The notes beneath the pieces are model-generated. The model did no database searches. It saw nothing but the letters and a program-made list of their open reading frames with translations, and had not been told where the DNA came from. Shown in pieces: positions 44,605 through 58,145 of a stretch of DNA of 64,000 nucleotides. Each line of letters starts with the position of its first letter. Position 1 is the first letter of the stretch. Source of the DNA: Ochotona curzoniae (lineage: Eukaryota; Chordata; Mammalia; Lagomorpha; Ochotonidae); NCBI RefSeq assembly GCF_017591425.1, contig NW_024467121.1, positions 15,946,707 through 16,010,706 on the forward strand, read 5' to 3'. Position numbers and translations under genes: made by a program.

Positions 44605-47600
44605 CCCCTCCCTTTTTAAATACATGAGGAAAAAAGTATAATTTTATTTCCCAGTTTGGCTTATCATCTAAGGTCCAAAGAAGGAATGGAATTTGTAGGA
44701 GAAAATGTTTTATTTCATTCGAGTTTTAGTAACCAGACAGCTTCAGATATACCTGCGTATTCATAAATCTGAGATACACTTCATGAATCCTAAGAATCCC
44801 AGGAAATGTGCCTTCTTGTTTGTAAAGGATATTATTGAAGATTAACATATTTGCAACAAGCATGATGATTAAATTGTATTACTTAAACAATTGATGAGAA
44901 TTATAAATCTTAGGGATGGTTTCCTTTTTATATGCACTATATGCATTTTTTGCACTGTATGCACTATATCTGATAAATAATGATCAAACTCATCATGTTA
45001 TTTTGTTAGATATTGTTTCCACTGAGGTCTAGAAAATGTGTAACTATCGTTCAAAGGAATCGTGAAGTATAAACAATGTGCTCATATTTTACTGTAAATG
45101 TCAACTGTAGCCTGATTTGTTGAGTTAATAATTCATTTCAAAAATAGAGATTATTTTTAAAAAAACACATGGCTAGGATCTTTAACATGCAAAACGCAAG
45201 TTTTGCTCTAAATTATAATGCATTGATATCATGTATAACACATCTAATTCTAACGCACAAAACCTCTTACGCATTAAATAACTCCTTCAGCATGCTGGGT
45301 CAATGAGTTACATGTAAATGAATCAAAAACATATGGGTAAAGTTTATCTTGAAACACGGGACATGGCCAAATGTGTTTTGGGTTTTCAGCCACCCCAAAT
45401 ATCTGAAAGATACTGTCAAACAATGACTGATTTAAATCTGCATTGTGACCCTCCACAGGAGTTTCATGTCAGTTACCTGGCATCCAGTCCCTTCCTTTCT
45501 GTTTATCATTTATATTCTTCAGGGTTTGATGGGGACTTATTGAACAAATATGATGTTTAGCAAAATCTAATAACTATGAATCAAAATGAATAAATTTAAC
45601 ATGGAATACACAATGGAGTAAGTAATGTTTAGTTTGTGCATTAAGGAAACTTTAGTTTGTGAAATATAATGCAGAAACAATACTTTTTGGTACATTTTTT
45701 AAATTACAAAAATATGCCAGGCTTAGTCAAATATTTAAGAAAGCTACAAAGTAAAAATTAAATTTTCCTCCTTTCAAAAGTAATCATTATTAATTTTAGT
45801 ATAAATATTATGCAGCCCACAAAAGTGCATTGATGCAGACGGGAGGGCCTGTATCTGTGCTATATTCACATATATATGTTTTAGAAAGCATCATATCACT
45901 AAACCTTGCAGATCATATAGAGTTTTATTCCATTATATTTAATACTTCCACATTATTTAATGATGTATGTAGAGATTGTTTCAAATTATTTTTCCCCCTT
46001 CTTATATCAAATAGTGTTCCACGATGATACTTTGGCTGAAGTGTTTTCTTTTTGGAAATCAGAATTGCTGAGATTTAAAAGACAATCCCAGTAGGTGGTA
46101 GTCACACACAAAAAAATAACACCAGATTTAAAAGAATCTATTCATTTGAAAAGAAGACAATCTCTGGGCAGAAGGTAGGGTTTATGCTAACACTTTTAGA
46201 TATGTTATGTGATACATTTCAGAAATGATAATCTGGCCTGAAACCCTTTTTCCTCAATTACGGAAGAAGCTGGCATTCTTTTGCAGTAAAGTCAGCAAAT
46301 GGGAGAGACCCTGAGAGCCAGTCTCTTGGGAATGTGGATTTTGGATTATGTCACCACTTAGCAGAATAACAACACTGATGGGCTGAAATGAATCCCTCTC
46401 CTGACAGACTGAACTTTTTAGCCTCTCTCCTATCAGCCATCTCCCTGTTGTTGGTATACGATTTCAGTAAAGTAAGAGCAAGTCCAAGTTCAAAAAAAAA
46501 GACCAGACCACAACAACAACAAAATTGATAATAAGTAATCCCAATTCGTACTTGACTCCTTTTATCTACCAGTTGGATAAAGTAGCCTTCTCTACTTAAT
46601 TCTTCAGTGAGAGGATTATATATTTAATAATTAATGACAAGAAAATAGCCCAGGAATGATTATTTCTTTCCTGTAATCTAAGTAAATGCATGAAAATGAA
46701 GGTATACAACATAGTATGTTATGTGATTTGAGCGCACAACTACAGAATGAATTTTGCTGTTTGCTAGTTTACCTTAACAATTATATGGGCAATTAATACA
46801 TGTCTATCTGACCAATTAGTTGAAAGTATTTTATTTCAACCACTCCAATGTTATTAAATAGGTTAACCAAGGGAATCCAGTTGCAGAATCAGAGATCCTC
46901 TTTAGGGTTTCAGTGCATTTTAAATGTGAAAAATTATAATCATTAAAAACCTAACCATAGCTATTTGAAAAGTTGCACCATAATGTGCCTATGCAACATA
47001 GATATGCTCTGAACTTTTAAGTAATCCAAAATTATTTAACATACTCACTAAGACAATTAATTCTGTCAACCATAGGAAAGTTCTCCTGTAAATTTTGTAC
47101 AAGTATATCTCCACATATATTTTTGTCAGAACATAAGTAGGAATGCTTGCAAACTGGTGTAAGCTTTTGTCCCAGCTCAAGATTGAATTACTAATGATCT
47201 GAATTTAAAAAGTCATGACAAAAAATTTTTAGGAATTTTTCTAATTGCCCCCTGCATTAAAATGGCACAGCTACTGATGAGGTTTACTATTTGATATGAA
47301 TTCATAGAAACTATTGGTATAAACCAATATAAACTGACATGTTTATATTTATTTATTCATATACTATCTATATGCTATGTATTCTTTATATCAATATGTC
47401 AGTTATGTTTTTCATCAAAATTTAGATTTAGATGCAGTTGTATTCATGCCATTAAGCTATTTGTAGGTGTTCTATCTGCCTCTTTTCAGTTTTTATTGTC
47501 TTTAAAAAAATTAAATAAAATTGGCATTTAATGAACTTGAAATGATGACCTCATGTTGGCCAATTGCAAAAGTTCCCCAGATTTTATCCATGTCACCTTC

Positions 47601-47612
47601 AGGAATTTATTT
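44605..47612. other. Unique AT-rich stretch of 3 kb
   Basis: No repeat or gene recognised. An 80-codon open frame at 45318-45560 lacks splice context. Short TA/TG tracts occur near 45868 and 47340-47400. Confidence 0.4.
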
Positions 47613-47626
47613 AAAAATTCATTTTT

Positions 47627-47937
47627 AGTGGCCCCTGCGTGGTAGCCTAGTGGCTAAAGCCCTTGCCTTTCAATCGCCATAATCCAATACGGGTTATTAT
47701 CCTGGATGCTCTACTTCCCATCCAGCTCCCCGCTTGAGGCCTGGGAAAGCAGTAGAAGATGTCCCAAGGACTTGGGACCCTGCACCTGGCTGGGGAAATC
47801 CAGAAGACGCTCCTGACTCCTGGTTTGGATCAGCTCGTTGAGGCTACTTGGGGAGTGAACCAGTGGATGAAAGATCTTTCTCTGTGTCTCTCCTTCTGTC
47901 TGTAAATTTGCCTTTTCATTAAAAATAAATCTTCTCT
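47627..47937 (+). repeat. CSINE, near full length, with TSD
   Basis: Starts 'agtggcccctgcgtggtagcctagtggctaaagcccttgcc' and ends 'ttcattaaaaataaatcttctct'. 'aaaattcattttt' at 47614-47626 and 'aaaatttattttt' at 47938-47950 form a 13-bp target-site duplication with one mismatch. Confidence 0.95.
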
Positions 47938-48179
47938 AAAATTTATTTTTCGAAAATATTTTCAGACATAGTTTTAGTAAGTGGTTCATCTGGTCTTGTA
48001 ACATTTTAAATTGCTTACAAAATTAATTATAATTTTTTCATGTCAAAAATTATATTCGTCCTTACTGATCACATAGTGTTTCTTGCTGTGTTCTTATGAG
48101 GATCCTGACCTATATTTCATTGCAGATTTCTATTGCAAATCTGACTTGGTCCTACTTTTCATTAAGCTTTGAGTAGTAT

Positions 48180-48415
48180 TTTTTTATGTATTTATTTTTG
48201 AAAAGGAGAGTCAAAGACAAGACAGAAAGGGAGAGACACACAGCTACAATGTAGCCTCTGATTCACTCAAATGCTGGTCACAACTTGTGATGGATCATCT
48301 CAAAGCCAGGAACCCACAACTTTATTCCTCTGTCTATCATGTGGGTGGCAGGGACCCAACTACACTCCTGCCTTCCATGTTATGAATTAACAGGAAGTTG
48401 GAATTGGAACAAAAC
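48180..48415 (-). repeat. CSINE, old, minus
   Basis: 'tttatgtatttatttttgaaaaggagagtcaaagacaagacag', 'ctctgattcactcaaatgctggtcacaacttgtgatgg', 'atcatgtgggtggcagggacccaactac', then 'ggaagttggaattggaac'. The 5' end is missing. Confidence 0.88.
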
Positions 48416-48702
48416 ATTTTTAATAGTTATTCTACAGTAGAAATCAAATATTTATTCTATGTATATACTGTCTGGCTTTGCTATTTAATTAATTTTTATT
48501 ATTACTTCTCTTTTTTATAGTAGGTGACTTCAAAACATTACTGGAAAATAGAATTAAAGACAAGTATATTCAGGTACAAAAAAATTGAAATGCTTGTATA
48601 GTTTTATAAATTTTCCATGAACTTTTTGAAGCCTCCTTGTACATATATGTATTTATTGTAAATTCATATTTCAAATTTTTTTGTATCAAAACCACATTTT
48701 AA

Positions 48703-48970
48703 AGGGGTTTTATTCATCTATTTATCCATATCTATCTACCTACTTACTTACTGAACCAAGACAGATGCCATTTGTTGACTCACTCCCCGAATGCCTGCAG
48801 TAGCTCAACCTGGCTCTCCCATATGATTGGCCTGGCACGTCAGTTGTGGCCTCCCAGATTGCACATTGGCAGGGAAGTGGAGACAAAAGCAGAGCTGGAA
48901 GTCAAACTCAGGCACTCCCCACATGGGATGTGCGTGTCTTAACTGCACGGTCTAATACCTGCCGCTCCCC
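48703..48970 (-). repeat. CSINE, old, minus
   Basis: After a TCTA/ACTT-rich tract come 'tgttgactcactccccgaatgcctgcagtagctc', 'gcacattggcagggaagtggagacaaaagcagagctggaagtcaaactcaggcactccccacatgggatg', ending 'taatacctgccgctcc'. Confidence 0.85.
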
Positions 48971-48971
48971 A

Positions 48972-51900
48972 TGAACTTCATTATCTTCAATTACATTAAA
49001 TGATGGATAGCATCAGATAAATTAAGTGTGTGAATATGCAAATTACTATAACTGGAAAAAAACACTGATGCTTAAAAGAGAAGACCCAATCAGCTTCTGT
49101 CTCCTATCTTTTTCACCTTCGGACAACTAATATTTAATTTATCATTAAGATCGCATGCTCATCTAGAACACGAATCACCTGGATGCCACAAAAGTCATTA
49201 TGATGTGTCACTAATACTGCTTCTCTGCAAGTGAAAGGGAAGTATACCAAAAGTGTCATTCATACATATTAGTCATAGGTAACTCTTAGATGTCATATAG
49301 GCTCATTAACTAATAAACCTTAGAGATAAGATCCTAACTTTACTGAAAAACCTGAGAAGGGATGGAAAGCCTAGAGGCATGCCCTTTATTTAAGAAGCAC
49401 CTAATGTCCTGTTTGTGAGTTGGCTAGGTTTGGCAGAAGGTCCCAACTTGGGACAAAAAGTAAAGGTCAAGGAGTGTGAAATGGGAGAAAGAGGAGAGTG
49501 GCTGGGAAGGGAGAAAGAGAATCTTGAGGGTGAAGCTCAGCCCAAAGCTGCAACTCCACAGCAAATGTTCATTTGTTGCTTCTGCAAATAATTTTTGTTA
49601 CAAATAGCATACTACCCATAATGCATATCATTTTGTGGAAGCTAGGAGATAAGTATAGGTCTGAATTCAAAGAAGTCAATTGTAGATCAAGGGTGCCATG
49701 AAACCTGAGTAGTAGAAGAGAAGAGAGAACTTCAATGCAGTAAGATTTGTGACTATGGCTGAGTTTTTCCAGTTCATTTGCAAAGAGGCAGCTCCAAAAT
49801 GCTAAAGTGCATGTTACCATGTCTTGAGGAAATTTACAGACACACACACACAACACACACATGCACACTAATTGTTATGTCATCCATAACAATTAGATTT
49901 GAGCCACACATTTAATTATTTAATCAATCTGGACATTCCTAAAAGGAAATCATGTCGTTAAAACACAAAGTTTTCAAAAGAAAAACATAAAAATATTTTT
50001 GGGGCGAACATAGTGATGAATCCTGTAGACAGAGTATATTTGGGAAGAGGCAATCAGTAAACTGAATGTATTAATCATTTGTGAATCACCCCCACCTTTT
50101 TTTCTGGCTAGCTAACTAAAAAAAGGTAGTGAACAGCATAAAAGTCGTATGCCTGAAATCTTGTCCTTTCAGGATAGAATTCCTTTCAGGAAGGCTTCAT
50201 TGAAACAGGCACAGATACTATGTTTGAAAATGGATAGTAGGTAAAATGATCAGTGATGGTGAAACTGGCGTGTATCCCCTTCATCTTAGTAAAACCACTT
50301 TGGGGAAAGGTAATAAAGATATGTAGATCACATCGAGTTGTGACCTTTGGATTGTTTATAACATTGGATATATATTTAAGTGGAATTTTTAGTTAATGAT
50401 AAGAATACATTAATACTTCTCTTTTTTTGATAAGGATATTTTCTCAAGAGTTTTTCCAAAACTTTCTTTCTGGGTACACAGGATTCTGTAATGTATCCAT
50501 ATTATGTCGCCACGGTAACATTATGCCAAACAAGCAGAAAGATAAGCGCTGATACTTTCTTTCTAAAAGAATAGACACTTGGAGACAGAGAAATTTAACT
50601 GGTCAGTTTTGAAGTAGATCATTGCATATACACACGTTGGAAGAGGTAGATTTGAGGGTACTTGGTAAAGAAAGAAATGCTGGAGAGTCTTCTTTATTCC
50701 TGGAAATGGCTCGAAATTGTTTTTTAATTGTCTGATGATCTAAGACTGCAAGGCACATTTAGGTTCTTATTTACAAGCTGTTGTAGTATAGGTAACTTTT
50801 TCTCTTCACCTTAAAATGTGCCCAGGGACAAAGAAAGTCTCTTATGGCTGAAGTATGTTCTGCATTTCTGTTCTTAGGGGTGAGTTAAACCCTCATCACC
50901 AACCTGGAGGGTAAAACAAGCAAAAGCAGAGCGTTGGTATTCCCAACTACAAAAAGCAAATAGATAATGGAAATGTTAAAAGCCCGCTAAGGTATCTTCC
51001 CTCACTAAATACGTTCCTAATCATTTTCACTTTCATCTAGATAAGGAGTTCCTGACTTTTCCTTAAACTTAACAGGGCTGTGTGCAGCAAAAATGGCAGA
51101 GAATGCTAGCTTTATTGGGAGACTCTCGCATAGTGCTTATTTATGTTAAAATATTCTTCTCTTAGAGGATAGTATGATATAAATTTAACACTATATTTTG
51201 CAGGTATTAGAATAGAGTCATTACCAGGCAAAAGTCTAACTCAAACGTCTTAAGTGAAACTTGTTTATTAGAGATCTATGAGATGAAGTATATTAGCATA
51301 AACAGACCATTGAACTAAAGCAATTGATAAAATCAACTAGGAGCTTTTTTTTTTTTTTAATTTATGTGTGTCAAGATCCTTGGACTGCAGTTCATCTAGG
51401 ATGGAAGTGATGCTTTGTAGAGGTTCACATGTGGGCCTTTTCATCCCTAAAGGGAACCCTGATCATAATAAACAATAGTTCAATAGAAACATTGTTGTGT
51501 GGAAAAATAGCTGTCCAAGTTTTAAAATGAGAAAACCTACAGTCTCTCTGAAAAATAGCATCTCTCTAACACTTGGATAATAAGAATATAATACAAGTAA
51601 TACATTTAAACTACAGATGCCAAAGATATCATCATTTTTGAAAATCAAATGGAGAATCCTAGCATGATTTTTGTAACAGTGAGCGGAAAAATCCTAGGTT
51701 TCTTTTATGACCTTTATTGGATAACATGCCATTAAAAACAAATATCTTAGCTAACTGAGATACATTTGAAAGTCAGTTAGAAGTTATGAGTGGATTATAA
51801 TATTATGTTAAAACCATCTATGGCCCATTTATGACTATAGTTATTTCAAAACATCTTTTCCTAATTGATTGAAAAGACACATATGTTTAGTCTATTAAGA

Positions 51901-54226
51901 GAGACAGCAGGCACACTCTGGGAATATGAGAGTTTCAGTTACACCAATTTAGGAGATAACTCTAACCCCGGTCACGACATTGTCTTTTCTGGAAAGCTGA
52001 GTTCAGCCTTTGGTGTCTAATGGCAGCCTGACTGCCAACAGCTTTGGAAGCAAGACAGAGCTCAGCTACTTCTCAGCACATGATGCCTATGACAAGAATT
52101 TACATTTCAGTATATTTCATAAGATTTTTCTCATCTTGTTAGCATATTGCATACATTAGACATTTTTAAACTTTCTTTAAAGTACACATTGGCTTAAACA
52201 CTCAGGATAAATTCTAAATTATAAAAAATCTTGTTAAAGCTTTTGTTCTGTTGAGTAAGCAAGTAAGGCCTTAAAAATCAATGCGATAAAGTTTTTTGGA
52301 TGTAAGCATTTTGAATAGACTAAGTCAACAAATATTTAATGTGGATAGCTGTGCTAGAAAGTCTATGAGCAGAAAGAAAAGCAAAAGGTATTTATTGAGT
52401 GGGATGTGTCAGAGTTATATATATGTATTATATGTGTCATGTATATGAAAAATGTATGGTATGTGTACACCCCTAGCAAACATACATACATAGATTTTAG
52501 TTGATTGAGGAAATTCTGTTTCAATTTTCTTTAACCATACTGCTTGTTGGGATCTCGGCTGACCATAGGACACTTCCCTGAGGCATTTTCTTAAATTCTG
52601 CTGTTCCCAGAACCTGCCATGATCATTCTACTAAAACCTGTCACATAATGCTCTATGGTGAGAAAATTTGAATTAGAGAACTAAATCATGTATTAGGGAA
52701 AGAAAAGCATTCAGAATTTGTTGATTTGATTCACAGTTTATTTCTTTCTCCTGATGTTGTAATTATTCACTTCCATATGGCTTCTCTGTGTTAGTGTCTG
52801 AGAGCAGACTTTCACAGCTCTGTGAGGATATTTCCAAAGCAGAATGTTTGTTTCATGATGCAGCGTATAGGTTTTGACCCTCCTATCTTTCAAATTCATG
52901 TAGACTGTTAGAATTCTGGGAATCCAAGAGTTTAATTTAATTCATTCAAGATGCATTTTAAGATGTATATAATAATTTGGATATTGACAAAGTTATTTCT
53001 GAATTGGATTTTCTTAGCAGTGATGCCTTGAAGCCATGATTAATAATATTATGTGATATTTGAAGCAGAATGCCAACACTGCATGACCAATGCTTAGGTT
53101 TGATACCAGTGATTTTACTCGTCTCCCTCCATGGCTTAGTACGATGTAGTTCCGGGCTTCTGCCATTGCTTTTCTACAATAGAATTTCAGAAGAGCTGAA
53201 GTTAATTAACTTAGACTTGGCTCCAGCTTGAGTTTATCCTTTCTAAGCCAACCCTTTACCCAGTTTCAGCAAAATAGTATTACCTCATTTGCAATGATGG
53301 CATCCTCAGGATTGTTTGGCCTGTTAACCCCTACACTCAGAACTTGCAGAAAACAATATCCCAGTACACATGTGACTTAGTGGATTTTCCCAAAGGTTCT
53401 TTCTTACAGAAACTCTGGTCAGGGAACAAGCTTATATGTACACACAACACATCTTCATAGTTCAAAATATTACAACTTCCATATTATTTGAAAACAATGC
53501 CCTCCTTGGCTATTATTGCTTAGAAGTTGATTATCTTCCAAATCCTTAGTGTTTTCCTGAACCTGCGTTAAAACATAGACTATTTTCCTTGGAATATAAA
53601 TTTTAAATAATTGTTCTGGTAAGCCTTTACAGAGAATGATTGTTTTCATTACCTGCAGTTGCTAATTGTACTTTCTTCAACAAAAACATCTTGCTCTCTA
53701 GTGTTCGCATTCAATCACTTTTTCTGAATTATTGATTAAAATCATACCTTAAAATAAAAACTACCAAGTAATTTAAAAATATATTCCTGCAGCCATTGTC
53801 TCTCATCTCCTGCCTCCCTCCCATCTTCTCACACTTTTTTTTTCCCTTGTATATTTCTATCTCTGAAAAAGTCTGAATTATTTATCATATTCTGTATGAA
53901 AAAATGACTGGTACATGGAAGATTCTCAGGTATTTAGTAGGAACTAATAATTTAATCATTCTTCCAAAAAATTTCTCATAAAGCCAATTAGAGCAGAAAA
54001 GGGACCAATTTGCAAAATAATTTCAAATTGTTACAGATAAAGACACTCAAATTTTCTGTACTTGTATCATTCTCCAATCAAATAAGCCCTTATGCTAAAT
54101 TTTGTCTGATGTTTTCAAAGATACATGACTAAGATCAGTGTGTCAATATTTGCAGAATTACCTTAAAACCAGAAACAACAACAGAAATCCAGAAACTCCT
54201 TGTTAATTCTAATGATTCCAAAGTGT

Positions 54227-54228
<2 letters not shown>
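48972..54228. other. Unique AT-rich stretch of about 5.3 kb
   Basis: The longest repeat-poor part of the window. Contains a short CA tract near 49838-49862, a T-run near 51344-51358 and a TA/TG tract near 52417-52440. No exon or gene is recognised. Its low SINE density may mean constraint or simply chance. Confidence 0.4.

Positions 54229-54261
<33 letters not shown>
54229..54261. repeat. (CA)n microsatellite
   Basis: About sixteen perfect CA units. Confidence 0.97.
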
Positions 54262-54265
<4 letters not shown>

Positions 54266-54704
54266 ATGGTTAAGCTTTGTTTATGATTTCAGTGTAAAGT
54301 TAATTTCTTGTAAATGCTGCATGATAACTTCCTATATATTATTACCTGGCTTTCAGTTATTTAAATGGTTGATAGCATACTTTTTAACTAACAAGCATAA
54401 CGAAGTATTAAATTATGGATATTTTAGAGTGTTTCTGACGTTCTTTTAGTGTGTAATATTATTTCATGATTTGTAACTGAGATGGTTTATTTAGGTGAAT
54501 CATTTCTCATGTTTTCCAACAAGCAGCTCTGTGTATTTGTATGAGCAATTAGCATAGGAATGAGTAAACTTAAGTTTAAATATGTTGTATTACAAAAATT
54601 AATGATAATCAATTACTAAAAGTTAAAAAAAGTTTAAAAATACTTAACATAGTGCCTGTCACAGGAAGATATTTAACAGCTATGTTTTAAAAGTTGATGA
54701 AATT

Positions 54705-55020
54705 GAGCCCAGTGCAATAGCCTAGTGGCCAAAGTCCTTGCCTTACATGTGTTGGGATTGCATATGGCACCAGTTCCTTTTTCAGCTGTTCCCATTTCCT
54801 TTCCAGCTCCTTGTTTGTGGCCTGGGAAAGCACTAGAAGACAGCCCAAAGCCTTGGGACCCTACACCCATCTGGGAGAACCGAAAGACCAGGTTCCTGGC
54901 TTTGGGTCAACTTAACTCTGGCTGTGTGGCCACTTGGGGAGTGAATCAGCAGATAGAAGATCTTCTTGTCTGTCTCTCATCCCCTCTGTATATCTGCTTT
55001 CTAATAAAAATAAACATGTC
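54705..55020 (+). repeat. CSINE, near full length
   Basis: Starts 'tgagcccagtgcaatagcctagtggccaaagtccttgcc', with 'tttccagctccttgtttgtggcctgggaaagc', 'cagcccaaagccttgggaccctacacc', 'cacttggggagtgaatcagcagatagaagatcttcttgtctgtctctc', ending 'ctaataaaaataaacatgtctt'. 'aaaagttga' occurs on both sides (near 54689 and 55028), a likely target-site duplication. Fairly young. Opposing 99- and 65-codon open frames are repeat-derived. Confidence 0.95.
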
Positions 55021-55204
55021 TTAAAAGAAAAGTTGAAGCTACCAATATGTGGAGAATTGGATCAACATCAGGTTATATGTTAAACTATTTTGTATTTTGT
55101 ATCTTATACAATACATTTCTTATTTCACCTGTGATTTAATGGATATTAACATATTTCATATTACTACTGTTTCATTTTATATATTCTGCTAGGTTAAGAT
55201 AGTT

Positions 55205-55205
55205 G

Positions 55206-55249
<44 letters not shown>
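55205..55249. repeat. (GATA)n microsatellite
   Basis: About eleven perfect GATA units, upstream of an L1 3' end. Confidence 0.97.
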
Positions 55250-55250
<1 letters not shown>

Positions 55251-55261
55251 AAGAAATTTTA

Positions 55262-55565
55262 TGTTATGGAATACTACTATGTCATAAAGAATGAAACTCT
55301 ATCTTTTGCAACAGAACAAATACAACGGGAAACCAGTATGGTTAGTAAAATTTGCTAGTTGCAAAAGACAAATAGGTTTTCCCTGACTTTTAGTTACTAA
55401 TGTGATTTATAGAGGTAAGACTAACATGTTGCAATTTGATTATCATTTATAGTCAATGCTTATACACTATAAACTATATAAAGAAATCAAGAAATGAAAA
55501 ATTGCTTCATAGTCCTGGTTTTTTACTTGCCCATTTCAAGATATACTTAGAATAAGACAAAAGAA
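55262..55565 (+). mobile_element. L1 3'-end relic
   Basis: 'tatggaatactactatgtcataaagaatgaaactctatcttttgcaa' then 'ggaaaccagtatggttagtaaaa' and 'aaaagacaaataggttttccctgac' match the end of L1 ORF2 and the start of the 3' UTR in the same lineage as 7.75-8.66 kb. 5'-truncated to about 300 bp and inactive. Confidence 0.85.
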
Positions 55566-55805
55566 GCACAACCTGAAGAAAGAATGAGAGCACAGAAAAT
55601 GCTTTTTTATGAATGAATATTAATATTGTTTTAGTGTATTGTCTGTAATTGAATTTCGCAAGCTTTGTCTATTGAAATTTATATTTCAGAAAGTTACTTT
55701 CTAGAAAAGCTGTGGCGATGAGGAAAGCAAGGCACTATTTCAATAGATTGGGTATATATTTGGTATATTAAAGAAATACGGTCACATGTGGCCAGAAATC
55801 TAACA

Positions 55806-56128
55806 CAGGAGAGATTTATTTATTTATTTTAAGAAAACCTGTTTGAAATCGGAAGTGAGTGAAAGAACAAGAGTGAGAGTAAAAGAGAGATATATACATA
55901 GATTTATTCTTCAAATGCCTGAAATACCTGGGTTTGGGAGTCCAAGAGCCTGGAATGCTGTCCAGGCTTCCTAAGTAGGTAGCAACGACTCGTGAGCTTG
56001 AGCCATTGCCCGCCTCTTAGCATGTGCCTTAGCAGGAGGGGAGATGGGAACTGGGACCCAGCTCCCCGGGAGGAATGTGAGCATTGCAAGCCGTGCCTTA
56101 ACCTCTGAAGCAAGGCATGTCCTTAGAG
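55806..56128 (-). repeat. CSINE, older subfamily, minus
   Basis: 'gagagatttatttatttattttaagaaaacctg', 'cctgggtttgggagtccaagagcctggaatgctgtccaggcttcctaagtaggtagcaacgactcgtgagcttgagccattgcc', 'gggaactgggacccagctcc'. Retains several CpGs. Confidence 0.88.
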
Positions 56129-56129
56129 G

Positions 56130-57600
56130 ATCGTCTTAGACTAAACCAATTAAGCTCAGGGATATAAGAAAGCTAACACAGACATCAGATATTAAGATCA
56201 ATAAGGTTTGTTAAGACAATGAGCTCCAAAAATTGCCGTCTCATAATGAAACCTCTAAAGTAACCAATACTGATTTTTACTTCGAAATTGGTCATCAGAA
56301 TCATGTTTAAAGTTTATTTATTTATTCTAATCATTTTGTTGTGTTTGTTAACAGAATATTAGAAAAGTATAAATTTAGTTTCATGTTTGTTGTAAATTTC
56401 AGGTTTCGTTCTTTTTCATACAGGAGACGCCTAGCCAAGCAGCACACGTATACACACACACACACACACACACACTCTGCCAACTCTTATGGTGGATTGC
56501 TTGTATATACCTTCATCTTCAAAGGGTGCCATGACCAGGGCAAAACCCGGAACTATAAATCAAAACTAGGCAAAGTTAAATGCTCATGTTTAGTAATTGC
56601 TTCACACAGCAGGCATTTCAGAGGTGCTTACCGCTATGAATGATTTAAACAATAACTAATGCTGTATTAATTTAAAGTATTTTTAATATTTATTGGTGCC
56701 AACTTTTTATTTTAACTGTCATCATATTATGATTTAACTAAATGTGACAAGTGATGATTTTCAAATTTTTACAAAATACATGTAAGAGTTTCAGAGCATA
56801 AAAATATTAAATTTCAAAGCTGTCTATTTCTAAAAAATGCATTTCTTAATCCAAATCACCAGCTGTACTAAAACTATGTATATACTTAGGTAGTCAAAAT
56901 GTTATTTTTGAATAAAGTTAAACTTTAAAAAGTTCCTTAAAGCTCTTTATTTAAAAAAAAACATTTTAAGTCAAAACATTGTTTTGATGAAAATTAGTTC
57001 CACATGCTTTTAATCTGTTTATGGAAACCCATCAGAACGGCCTATGATGGGAGTATTTGATATTTTCAACAAGTTGATGTTTGAACAAAGAAGCTGTATT
57101 TGTGGTTAGTGCGTTTATGTGTGTATGTACATGTGTATGTCTGATGAGAGCCTACTTTGAGAAGTAACACATGTTCAAACTTCGAATACGAAGACGCTGT
57201 TACTAAGATAATGAAAATTGCTCTTAATTCTGATTATAAAAGATAGTGACTGTTAACACTTTGTCACATTTCTACGGTGTTTATGTACTATGTTTCCTCT
57301 AGAATGTGTGCATGCGCCTTCCCTTCATGTATGTGTGTAGTTTTGCATATATAGTATAAATAGCTATCCATCCACAGATGGATGCCATACCTTATATATG
57401 TGTTAGTGAACAAAAATTTCATTTATTTAAATTACATGTGCATAAAATTGTGTTTTCACAAATCCTTTAAAACGTCATTCCTTTCATGTGCCCTCAAGAC
57501 AATCCTGGGAATGAGCACAATTTTAGAGCTCTATTTAAGGAAACAGCCCATATATTTCATACATGCTATAAATGCTGAGTAATAATTTAAAAGCTATACA
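56130..57600. other. Non-coding stretch with (CA)n
   Basis: A (CA)n array lies at 56451-56475. The 100-codon open frame across it (56341-56643) is a microsatellite artefact. Nothing else recognised. Confidence 0.45.
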
Positions 57601-57713
57601 AACCATTCAGTAAGTTTTCCAGTAGTTCAAGCTCACAATTGCTCATTGATTAAACTTCTTGCTTTGGCTTTGAAAGTCAAATCCTAACACAGGTATGGAA
57701 TGTGCTTCATTGA

Positions 57714-57947
57714 CAGTGCAGAATATTCTACTACCCGCAAGGAGTGCTTGAAAGCAGTAAAACCCGTGATCATGCTTTGGCATTCCAGTATATAAATCCC
57801 ACCAGTTCACACTACAGGTATGTTCCCTCCTTGTCACAGTTCTCTGAAAACGATTCATCTGCTCGGCTCGAACATCTGGAATCAGAAATCAACAAGGGAC
57901 TGGAGTGGCCGTTCTTGGAATATGATGCAATCAACTTGAAGTAATAA
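57714..57947 (+). other. Weak exon candidate, open frame ending in TAA
   Basis: One plus-strand frame is open for 77 sense codons from just after a TGA at 57711 to a TAA at 57945. It starts near an AG ('cattgacag') that could be a splice acceptor, and has an internal CAG/GTATGT near 57809 that would be a strong donor in the same exon. No repeat is recognised here. No protein family is recognised and the pyrimidine tract before the AG is poor. A minus-strand frame of 71 codons overlaps it. Most likely chance, but it is the best exon-like stretch. Confidence 0.2.
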
Positions 57948-58145
57948 TTATAAGCACTCATTTATCAGCATGGTTTTCCTGTGAAATCGGGTGAAACATT
58001 CAAATTAATGCCTGCTGCTTATAAATCTTTTCAAACACAGAATTAAATAATTCATACAGAACACTTTAAAATATATAGTATTTGTATAATTTATCAGACG
58101 ATTCAGGAAAAAAGTTTCTAAGATATCTGTGCCAAAGTAAATGTA

